Below are positions 26,156 to 32,942 of a stretch of 64,000 bases of DNA, piece by piece. Origin of the DNA: a virus; IMG/VR virus record IMGVR_UViG_3300043772_001004, positions 38,736 through 102,735 of that record, one strand, 5' to 3'. How positions within the stretch are numbered: position 1 is the stretch's first letter; every line of letters begins with the position of its first letter. The position numbers and the translations under genes are program-made. A model generated the notes under the pieces. The model was not told the origin of the DNA, ran no database searches, and worked only from the letters and a program-made list of their open reading frames with translations.

Positions 26156-26767
26156 TTATTTTCTTTTTCTTTTATTAGAGCCACCTCTCTTATATAACTT
26201 CATTCCAGCTCCTGTATCCTTATCTACAGCAGCATTTTCAGACCTTCTCAGTGCACTATTTACATCAATATCTTGATCATTCCAATTAATATTTTTTCCC
26301 TCATATTTAACAGTTCCATTTTTACCCGTTAAATTTCCATATTCTTTATTTCTTTTTTGAACAAATTCATCACTTGATCTTGCCAAATTTTCAAGTCTTT
26401 CTCTTGCTGCTTGTTGTTTTTGAAGTTTAGTATACCCTTTGGCATTTGGATCAGGATTATAATAACCTCTTCCTGGCATTTGTTTTGATCCACTATCTTC
26501 AGATAAGAATGGACCATTCCAAGAATCTTTTGTTGTTAATGGATATTGTTTATCCATATATTTTGAATCTTCTTCATTCAAAGGACCTTGATATACATTT
26601 CTAATACCTCTTTCTTGTAAAGTTGGTATACCATATAAACCACCACCATTATCTTTTTTAGGTAATGACTTCTTATACTTAGACATTTCTCCACCAGCTT
26701 TCTTAATAGCAGCAGCTTTAAGATTATTAAAGTGAGTAAGTGGATTTACTTTATTATTTTTTTTCAT
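26156..26767 (-). CDS. Lys-rich small virion protein with GG motifs
   Basis: 203 residues, strongly basic and low in hydrophobics. It contains KKAGGEMSKYKK near residue 20, a GGG at about 41-43, and ends YKRGGSNKRKRK. The middle is Asn/Asp/Arg-rich and likely disordered. It begins a run of eight short basic genes. The GG elements match those in the giant proteins and in the other small genes of this cluster. Possible roles are internal-head DNA condensation or a processed packaging protein; neither is shown. Confidence 0.65.
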   Translation of the reverse strand: MKKNNKVNPLTHFNNLKAAAIKKAGGEMSKYKKSLPKKDNGGGLYGIPTLQERGIRNVYQGPLNEEDSKYMDKQYPLTTKDSWNGPFLSEDSGSKQMPGRGYYNPDPNAKGYTKLQKQQAARERLENLARSSDEFVQKRNKEYGNLTGKNGTVKYEGKNINWNDQDIDVNSALRRSENAAVDKDTGAGMKLYKRGGSNKRKRK

Positions 26768-26769
26768 GA

Positions 26770-27126
26770 TTATTTATTTTTAGCCATTTTTTTAAATGTT
26801 CTAGCAAGAGCTTTTCTCTTAGGTGTACATGTAGGTTTAGACATAGGAGTACAGTAACCTTTATGTTTAGGGTTTACTGCTTTTTGAATCCACTTCTTAT
26901 CTGTTGCTCCACCTTTTTTAGCTTTATAGATTTGTGGTTCTTTAGCCATTGGTGGTTCATCAATTTGAATTGATGGTTTATTAACACCTCTCAATACTCC
27001 TTTAAGTGTTCTTGTTTCTTTAACACTTTCAGGTGAGCCATATCTTTTTTTAACTACTGTTTTGTAGTTACCATCTGGAGAATAAAACTTTTGTTTTGCT
27101 TCTCTTGGACTTTTTTTATCAGGCAT
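26770..27126 (-). CDS. Small basic phage protein, WIQKA type
   Basis: 118 residues, very Lys-rich. It has an IYKAKKGGATDKKWIQKAV element and a C-terminal GYCTPMSKPTCTPKRKALARTFKKMAKNK-type region. The 'KKWIQ.A...GYCTPM.K.TC.P.rKALA.tfKkm' pattern recurs in small proteins of many large and marine phages, with no known function that I can name. It lies 3 bases from the preceding gene in the small-protein cluster. A nucleic-acid-binding internal protein is plausible. Confidence 0.65.
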   Translation of the reverse strand: MPDKKSPREAKQKFYSPDGNYKTVVKKRYGSPESVKETRTLKGVLRGVNKPSIQIDEPPMAKEPQIYKAKKGGATDKKWIQKAVNPKHKGYCTPMSKPTCTPKRKALARTFKKMAKNK

Positions 27127-27171
27127 GACTTTACTTTTTTACTTTACCTTTTCCTCTACAGCTACACATGA

Positions 27172-27522
27172 TTATTTCTTTTTACGTGCATTTTTCTTAG
27201 CTCCAGCAATTCTATCTGCAGCAGTAGCTTTATCATATGGAGGAGCTAAAGCAGCAAACTTTTTAATAGCACCACCTGATTTAAATTTTCTATCACCACA
27301 ACTACCATCGGGCATTCTCACATTACCACCTTTACAAATAGGTAATGATGAACTACCACCTTTCTTCATCATCATAGGACCAGTAGTACCACTCATAGCA
27401 ACACCATTTTTATTAATGATATCTTTTAATGTAGCAGCTCCACCACTTTTCATTTTCTTTATTGGTTTTGTTGCAGCACCACCAGATTTCATTTTACCAC
27501 AACCCATTTTACAAGTTTTCAT
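27172..27522 (-). CDS. Small basic protein with five GG motifs
   Basis: 116 residues. It contains two nearly identical MKSGGAAT copies near 12-31, then MMKKGGSSS, CKGGN and FKSGGAIKK, and a Lys/Arg-rich C-terminus. The density of the hydrophobic-K-x-GG-[AS] element is the highest in the window, so this gene is the best place to see its consensus. A processed internal-head protein is one possibility. No enzyme motif is seen. Confidence 0.65.
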   Translation of the reverse strand: MKTCKMGCGKMKSGGAATKPIKKMKSGGAATLKDIINKNGVAMSGTTGPMMMKKGGSSSLPICKGGNVRMPDGSCGDRKFKSGGAIKKFAALAPPYDKATAADRIAGAKKNARKKK

Positions 27523-27538
27523 AATTACATATATTAAA

Positions 27539-27820
27539 TTAACAATTCCACTTTCTTAAAGACTTATTGATTCTAGAGTTAGGATCATTAGCTGTCTTTG
27601 AGCTTGTTAGTTTTTTCTTCATTCCTGACATTCTTGCACAGAAACTTTTACGTCTTCCTGCAGCTTCACTTCCAGGTTTTAGTTTAGATGGTTTAGTAGT
27701 TACAGCTGTCTTAAGTTTACTACCAGGATTAGCTGCTCTATAACTAGCCACTCCTTTAGCATTAAGACCTCCTTCTGGGTTCTTACCTGCTTTTCTTTGC
27801 CATGCGGGTGACTTTGCCAT
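27539..27820 (-). CDS. Small basic protein, SPAWQRKAGKN family
   Basis: 93 residues. The opening SPAWQRKAGKNPEGGLNAKG, the central RRKSFCARMSGMKK and the ending SLRKWNC are typical of a small phage protein family that I think is DUF6321. The CxRMxGM centre and terminal WNC may bind metal or nucleic acid. It overlaps the upstream small gene by 38 bases. The family is widespread in large marine and gut phages, but its role is unknown. Confidence 0.7.
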   Translation of the reverse strand: MAKSPAWQRKAGKNPEGGLNAKGVASYRAANPGSKLKTAVTTKPSKLKPGSEAAGRRKSFCARMSGMKKKLTSSKTANDPNSRINKSLRKWNC

Positions 27821-28046
27821 CTTTTTTCTTTTTAGGATAAGGATTTTCTCTATGCCATTTCTTTGTTGCTGCTATACCTTGTTTAATAGTCTTTGCTCCT
27901 GACTTTTCTGTTAGATCAATAGTGTCCCACTTTCCTTTGTCTTTAGTAGGATGATTAACCATAATATTGCCTACTTTTCCTTCTCCTTTTTTAGTAGTCT
28001 TTTTATAGATCTTATGTTTCTCTCCACCAGCAGTTACTCTTGCCAT
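27783..28046 (-). CDS. Small basic phage protein
   Basis: 87 residues, Lys-rich. The central DKGKWDTIDLTEKSGAKTI followed by GIAATKKWHRENPYP is a pattern I have seen in small phage proteins beside the SPAWQRK family. The C-terminus is a run of basic residues. Its 3' end overlaps the next gene. The function is unknown; the location suggests an internal virion component. Confidence 0.65.
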   Translation of the reverse strand: MARVTAGGEKHKIYKKTTKKGEGKVGNIMVNHPTKDKGKWDTIDLTEKSGAKTIKQGIAATKKWHRENPYPKKKKDGKVTRMAKKSR

Positions 28047-28048
28047 GA

Positions 28049-28285
28049 TTAAAACTTTTTACCAGCTGCAATACTATTAAACTCTTTAGCTTTTTCTGCT
28101 GCTAATTTCTTAACATCATTCATAAGCTTTGCATTCTTCTGAATTTCAGAAGCTCTTTGTAATGTAGACATAGCAGATTCAATTTCCCATTTTCTTTGTT
28201 CTGCTTTACCACCTCCAAAAATAGAAATACCAACTGAAGAACTTTTCTTAGCTGGTGTTGATTTAGTTGTTTTCTTAATTGCCAT
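28049..28285 (-). CDS. Small Lys/Ala-rich helical protein
   Basis: 78 residues. A basic N-terminus (IKKTTKSTPAKKSS) precedes a Gly-rich FGGGKAEQ and then a continuous helical region (KWEIESAMSTLQRASEIQKN...VKKLAAEKAKEFNSIAAG). It resembles an H1-like or scaffold tail rather than an enzyme. It lies within the small-protein cluster with 2-base spacing to both neighbours. The function is unknown. Confidence 0.6.
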   Translation of the reverse strand: MAIKKTTKSTPAKKSSSVGISIFGGGKAEQRKWEIESAMSTLQRASEIQKNAKLMNDVKKLAAEKAKEFNSIAAGKKF

Positions 28286-28287
28286 AA

Positions 28288-28626
28288 CTATACTTTTTTA
28301 ACTCTACTTCCCATTCCTACTCTTGATTTCTCAGCTTTCTTAGCAGCTAGTTTAGAAGGAGTTAGTTCATACTTTGTTTTAGGTGTATCCTTAGATACTC
28401 TTTTTGTAGGCCGGCAGTATTCATTTTTACCACCGGCACCACAAGCTTTTCCTGATTTAGTATCTTGCCATTTCTCAGCTTGCCATCTTTTTAGTTCTGC
28501 ACCTTTCTCAGTCTTTCTTACTTGACCTTTACCTTTACGGCATTTGGCAATAGCTTGAGAAGCTCTAGCAGAAGGGAACACAGCATACCGTGCTTTTACA
28601 CTATGATAGCAAGAATCTTTAGGCAT
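28288..28626 (-). CDS. Small Cys/Lys protein of the VKARY..FPSARAS type
   Basis: 112 residues. The pattern KDSCYHSVKARYAVFPSARA, then AIAKCRKGKGQVRK, KWQDTKSGKACG and EYCRPTKRVSKDTPKT matches a compact Cys-containing domain found in many large phages and some giant viruses; I think it is DUF5872. The four cysteines (about 6, 29, 62, 71) may bind zinc. It is encoded inside the basic-protein cluster next to the capsid block. No activity is known. Confidence 0.7.
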   Translation of the reverse strand: MPKDSCYHSVKARYAVFPSARASQAIAKCRKGKGQVRKTEKGAELKRWQAEKWQDTKSGKACGAGGKNEYCRPTKRVSKDTPKTKYELTPSKLAAKKAEKSRVGMGSRVKKV

Positions 28627-28628
28627 TA

Positions 28629-28841
28629 CTATTTCTTTTTAGCACCACCTCTTTTCATCATGCCTGGTTTCATAGACATGCCATTCTTAGCTTTTGGAGT
28701 AACAATAGCTTTAGGATTTAAGCCAACTGTAGTTCCTTTAGATCCAGGAGTTTTATCAACTAAAATTTTAGCATTAGAGTTTGCCATACCACCTGTTTTC
28801 ATCATTGTTTTGCCATACATGGCTTTACCCATTTTTTTCAT
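28629..28841 (-). CDS. Small Met/Lys-rich GG-motif protein
   Basis: 70 residues with MMKTGGMANSN at about 15-25 and a C-terminal MMKRGGAKKK. The whole product is Lys, Met and Gly and very likely unstructured. Both ends carry the hydrophobic-K-x-GG element shared with its cluster neighbours and the giant proteins. It is separated by 12 bases from the capsid-neighbour gene upstream. The role is unknown. Confidence 0.6.
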   Translation of the reverse strand: MKKMGKAMYGKTMMKTGGMANSNAKILVDKTPGSKGTTVGLNPKAIVTPKAKNGMSMKPGMMKRGGAKKK

Positions 28842-28853
28842 TTTATTTTAATT

Positions 28854-29879
28854 TTATGTGTTCCAATATCTTTCACAAGATGTAATTAAATCTTTAAGAA
28901 TATCCTCATTTAAAGGATTCTTTAAATACTCTATTACATCTGATACATTTCTACCAAGTAAGCTGTTAGACTTAGAATGATAAATATGACCATCTGCTTT
29001 ATTAATAATATACTTAAAAAATACGGAATCTCTAACAACTGATTTAATTTTTAGTGTCTCCATATCCATATTTACTGCATCAATGAAAGTTTTGCATGCT
29101 CTTTCTTTGTTGCTTTCTCCACCATCACCATTTATGTATAAGTCCATATTTTCATAAATGACATCATTTGGAGTAGATTTTCTATACTGTGTGCTATTAA
29201 TATCTACTACTTTAGCAACATAGAATAGTTTTGTACTGTTCTTGTCATATAACTTCTGTAATTCAGAAAGTGCTTTATTACGCATTTTCTTGTACTCAGT
29301 TCTAACCATTACAGTTTCTTCTTCTTTATCTAAATAAAACTTTGGTGGTTTAGATTTTGATCTTGCATCTTCATAGCTTTTTGCTACAATAGAAAAACCT
29401 CCAGCCTCAATAGCATAAAGTCTAACTCTATCAAAAGGATCTTTTGGATCAAGATAAACTGGCTCATTACCACATTTAATATCTATCTTATTCCAGAAGT
29501 CTTTGTTATTTGGAGTAAGTAATTTTACTTTATTCCAAAAATCTTTATCATCAATATCAATAACATTTGCTGCTAGTTCTCTTTCTAGTTCAGCAATTGC
29601 TGTTCTGATTTCTTTAATCTTAGCTGCTTTTTGTTCATCAGGTAACATTTTAATCTCAGGTGCAAATTCATTTAAACCTGTGATATATCTAATTACCCCA
29701 TTAACTTCCAAACAAGCTAATTGTTCATGGTGTTTAACTCCATCAAACAATACTTGGTCATAAGTTTCAAGCCCCATGTTAGAAGCATTTTTATCAAAGA
29801 ACGGTCTAATAGCAATAGCTGTTTTTCTTGCGGTGGCAGCTTTGTTAATTTCCACCATTGTAAATTCTGAATTTTCCAT
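28854..29879 (-). CDS. Capsid-neighbour virion protein (candidate auxiliary capsid protein)
   Basis: 341 residues, mixed helix and strand. It begins with a helix (TMVEINKAATARKTAIAIRPFFD) and has a Lys/Glu-rich coiled segment near 85-105 and a C-terminal helical domain (NVSDVIEYLKNPLNEDILKDLI). It lies directly after the major capsid gene and its terminator, the position taken by auxiliary capsid proteins in crAss-like phages. No protease triad can be seen. The role as a capsid cement or accessory protein is inferred from position only. Confidence 0.65.
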   Translation of the reverse strand: MENSEFTMVEINKAATARKTAIAIRPFFDKNASNMGLETYDQVLFDGVKHHEQLACLEVNGVIRYITGLNEFAPEIKMLPDEQKAAKIKEIRTAIAELERELAANVIDIDDKDFWNKVKLLTPNNKDFWNKIDIKCGNEPVYLDPKDPFDRVRLYAIEAGGFSIVAKSYEDARSKSKPPKFYLDKEEETVMVRTEYKKMRNKALSELQKLYDKNSTKLFYVAKVVDINSTQYRKSTPNDVIYENMDLYINGDGGESNKERACKTFIDAVNMDMETLKIKSVVRDSVFFKYIINKADGHIYHSKSNSLLGRNVSDVIEYLKNPLNEDILKDLITSCERYWNT

Positions 29880-29911
29880 TTTTTTGTTGGTTTTAAATTT
29901 TAAAAAATAAG

Positions 29912-29940
29912 TAAAAAGAGGGAGCTTTTACACTCCCTCT
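29912..29940 (-). terminator. Terminator after the major capsid gene
   Basis: The minus strand reads AGAGGGAG, an eight-base loop, then CTCCCTCT followed by TTTTTAC. The perfect 8-bp stem (29933-29940 with 29917-29924) and T-run form a clear terminator 14 nt after the capsid stop. Read-through would be needed for co-expression of the next gene. Confidence 0.85.
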
Positions 29941-29954
29941 TATACTTTGATCTA

Positions 29955-31571
29955 TTATAGAGAGCCACCAGTAACTGGGTTTCTCATAACAATTTTCAAG
30001 ACTTTAGTTGGATCTTTAACCCAAATAGCTGGCATTGTTTGAGACATCATTACACGGTAACCATTGAATTGTCCAGAAGACTGGAACCCTTGAGTTCTAC
30101 CCATGTAGTCCATAGTACCATTTTGATACCACCACTTCAATTGGTTGTCCCAAGAAAGTTTCAATAAGAAGATATTATCATTAGTGTTATCAGTGATATC
30201 AAAGATAATGAATGAGTAAGAAGATAATGGGAAACCATCAATGATTGGGTTCTCAATATCATTTGTATGAACATTGTCAAATGCTGGGTTAAGAACAAAC
30301 TTAACATTTGCCAAGAATGGAATTACATATGAAGTATAAGCAAATCCAAAGTTCAAGTCCATACCTTTACCAGTGATAGCACCAATATCAGCAGCCTGAA
30401 TTAATAAACCTGATGCAATAGCTTCTTGTCTAATGGCCTCATTAACCATTCTCATTCCACCCATACCAGTTTGTACAACCAATGATCTTTTTGGATCTGG
30501 TCCTTGGAACTCAACCTTACCATTGAAGAAGTTATAGATTTCTCCACGGAATAAGTCAAGAGTAAAGTTATTTTTGTTGTATACTCTTTTGAACGCATTG
30601 TTCAACTGTTGCCAAAGTCCAGTAGAAAGTCTGATGTCATCTGGTCCATCTTGCTTAACTCTACCACCTTGTCCCCACATTAAGTAAGTCTCAATGTCAC
30701 TTGCAATTTTAGTTAAGTGAGCAGCTTCCATTTGAGTTAAGAAAGTTCTAGAAAGATCTCCATTATCAAATGCTTTTTTAACTTTATCCTTACCTAAAAC
30801 TTTTACCATATCTTCTAAAGATGTGATAGAAGGATCATTAGTAGCACCAAAGTTTCTCCAGATCTCAGTTACAGGAACTGTACCATCTGCATTCATACCA
30901 CCTTTGATCATTAAATCTGCTCTTGAAGAAACTGAATAATGTACGTGAGCTTCAGCACCACCAACAAAGTTGTAGTACTCACGGAAACCAGTTCTTGTAG
31001 TGATGTCAGAGAATCTTTCACCATACTCACCTCTTGCAGAACCTTTTCTAAAGAATCTAGTTCCATTGTTTAAGTATGAGTTATCCAAGAATTTAGTGTT
31101 GTCATTGTTCACAAGTTGAACTGTGTAAACATAACCATCACCTAATGGAAGAATATCTTCATCTGTAATGTACATCTCAACCCCATTATATTTGTCATAA
31201 GTGATGATATCACCATGTCCAAACTCTCTGCGGCTTAATTTAATTCTAAAGGTTGTTCCATCAATACCTTTGAAAGTATTAAGTGGTTCAATATCCTCAA
31301 GAATGTATGGAAGATCTGTAGAGACAGGAGTCTGCCACTTATACTCTCCACGAGCATTATCTACCATAATTACATTTTTCCCACCAAAACTTGACATTTG
31401 GTAAAGAGGCATTTCTACCTTTTGAGACATAGCCCAAAGGTCAACTGGACCTAAATCCATAGGTTCAGCATCTTTTAGCATGTTTACCAAGTGGTAAGAA
31501 TCCACATGGGAACTTGCATTGTAAGCGGTATCCCGAAGGAATATACCATTGTTTAAAATTGGAGTTGCCAT
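29955..31571 (-). CDS. Major capsid protein
   Basis: 538 residues. It lies right after the scaffold gene and before a dedicated terminator, in the order TerL, portal, scaffold, capsid. The sequence shows HK97-fold style features: a flexible N-arm (residues 1-45), a long spine-like helical region (about 265-300, LSRTFLTQMEAAHLTKIASDIETYLMWG) and beta P-domain/A-domain segments (SSYSFIIFDITD, KVLKIVMRNPVTGG at the C-terminus). Codon third positions are less A/T-biased than most neighbours, suggesting strong expression. It would assemble the icosahedral head around the scaffold. The assignment rests on position, length and pattern. Confidence 0.85.
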   Translation of the reverse strand: MATPILNNGIFLRDTAYNASSHVDSYHLVNMLKDAEPMDLGPVDLWAMSQKVEMPLYQMSSFGGKNVIMVDNARGEYKWQTPVSTDLPYILEDIEPLNTFKGIDGTTFRIKLSRREFGHGDIITYDKYNGVEMYITDEDILPLGDGYVYTVQLVNNDNTKFLDNSYLNNGTRFFRKGSARGEYGERFSDITTRTGFREYYNFVGGAEAHVHYSVSSRADLMIKGGMNADGTVPVTEIWRNFGATNDPSITSLEDMVKVLGKDKVKKAFDNGDLSRTFLTQMEAAHLTKIASDIETYLMWGQGGRVKQDGPDDIRLSTGLWQQLNNAFKRVYNKNNFTLDLFRGEIYNFFNGKVEFQGPDPKRSLVVQTGMGGMRMVNEAIRQEAIASGLLIQAADIGAITGKGMDLNFGFAYTSYVIPFLANVKFVLNPAFDNVHTNDIENPIIDGFPLSSYSFIIFDITDNTNDNIFLLKLSWDNQLKWWYQNGTMDYMGRTQGFQSSGQFNGYRVMMSQTMPAIWVKDPTKVLKIVMRNPVTGGSL

Positions 31572-31600
31572 TTTTTATATTTGTTTTATTTGTTACTTAA

Positions 31601-32854
31601 TTAAAATCTTTTAAATAGATTATTTTTTGTTAATTTTTTAGGTTGTGAAGGAGCAGATGGTCTTCTTGGTTGTTCATCATATTGTGAATTTGTAGATGAT
31701 GTTAACCTTCTAGACTGTTCAGTTTTTAATTGCTTAACTACTTTTTCAGTTGCTTGCTTGCTACCTTGTTCTTTAACTCTGTTTTTATATCCATTTGGAT
31801 CTGCCAATAACCAAAGTGCTTCAGCAATTAGGTCATGTCTTGGCTCTACAAACTGGTACTTCTCTAATAAGTGTCCAAGTAAGTTTGTAGGTTTACCAGA
31901 AATAGATGGATAATTAGGTTGAACTAATCCGGAGAACAACAAGCTTTGTATTTTTTTATCTAATTTAATTCCTCCAATAGCTCCTGCAGATAATGTATTG
32001 TATACATTTTCCTGGTATGCTTTGGCTTGCTCAGCTTGTAATTGTTTTCTTTCTTCTTGTTCTTCAAGTTGTTGCTGTACAATTTCAGCTTGCATTGCAT
32101 CAAGCTTAGGTTTAAATTGATTTGCTTTTTGCTCAAGTCTGTTTAAATCTTTCCAGTCTTGGATTTCTTCTTCAATCTCTTCAGGAGTACCAAATTGAGT
32201 AGCATGTAAATACTGTCTTGCAATTTCTGCTTGATCATATTCATCTGATGGATCAAGTTGTCTCATCTCTTCTACATGAGCAAGAGTTCTAAACAGTCCT
32301 TTAAGATCAGTACCACCATCAGCAACATATTTAGCTGCAACTTGAAGTTCTTCTGGCAATGCCTCAAAGAATTCTCTTGGTGTATCTCTTCTAACTTGTT
32401 CTTCTCTTTCTTGAAAATTTGCTTCAAATAGTTCACGGAAATCTTTTGTTGTGTATTCTTCTAATGGTTTATCATCTTCAAAAGGAATAAGTGTTCCTTC
32501 ATCTATCATCTTAATAGCTAGATCATACAAACCTGATTTATCTACTTTTGGTCTTCCTTTATTACCTGCATCTTCTTCCTGTGTGATAAGTTCATTAAGC
32601 TCATTGATTGTACTTTCAATCTCTTCTGGCTTAACATCTTCCTCATCTTTTTTTTCAGAGTCAGTTTTTTTGTCAAAGAACGATGTATCTACACTTTCCT
32701 TAGAAAACATAGATTTTGGTTTCTCTTCTTCTGCTGGGAGCATTACACTTTCTGCCCCAGGCATTCCAAAGATTTCATCAATATTTACATCCACTTGTCC
32801 TACCGCTGTAGAATCTTCTACCTGATTATCAGGATTTTCAATGTTTTCACTCAT
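31601..32854 (-). CDS. Capsid scaffold protein
   Basis: 417 residues, very acidic at the N-terminus (VDVNIDEIFG, then Asp/Glu-rich to about 110) and Gln/Glu/Lys-rich coiled coil at about 215-290 (LEQKANQFKPKLDAMQAEIVQQQLEEQEERKQ). The C-terminus is basic and ends KKLTKNNLFKRF, typical of a scaffold that binds the capsid shell interior. It lies between the portal and the major capsid genes. A fused protease domain is not visible. A GTATATTA element lies 23 nt upstream of the ATG. Confidence 0.8.
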   Translation of the reverse strand: MSENIENPDNQVEDSTAVGQVDVNIDEIFGMPGAESVMLPAEEEKPKSMFSKESVDTSFFDKKTDSEKKDEEDVKPEEIESTINELNELITQEEDAGNKGRPKVDKSGLYDLAIKMIDEGTLIPFEDDKPLEEYTTKDFRELFEANFQEREEQVRRDTPREFFEALPEELQVAAKYVADGGTDLKGLFRTLAHVEEMRQLDPSDEYDQAEIARQYLHATQFGTPEEIEEEIQDWKDLNRLEQKANQFKPKLDAMQAEIVQQQLEEQEERKQLQAEQAKAYQENVYNTLSAGAIGGIKLDKKIQSLLFSGLVQPNYPSISGKPTNLLGHLLEKYQFVEPRHDLIAEALWLLADPNGYKNRVKEQGSKQATEKVVKQLKTEQSRRLTSSTNSQYDEQPRRPSAPSQPKKLTKNNLFKRF

Positions 32855-32877
32855 CTTGTTGGTTTTATGTTATACTT

Positions 32878-32886
32878 TAATATACA
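32878..32886 (-). promoter_or_regulatory. Late-type element TGTATATTA before the scaffold gene
   Basis: Minus strand TGTATATTA, 23 nt before the scaffold ATG and inside the gap after the portal gene. It shares the GTATATTA core with four other gene starts. This could give the scaffold/capsid pair its own promoter. Confidence 0.5.
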
Positions 32887-32942
32887 GAATAAACTTCAAA
32901 AATTTAATCTTCTAGAAAAAAATACTGTAATATATAGCTAAG

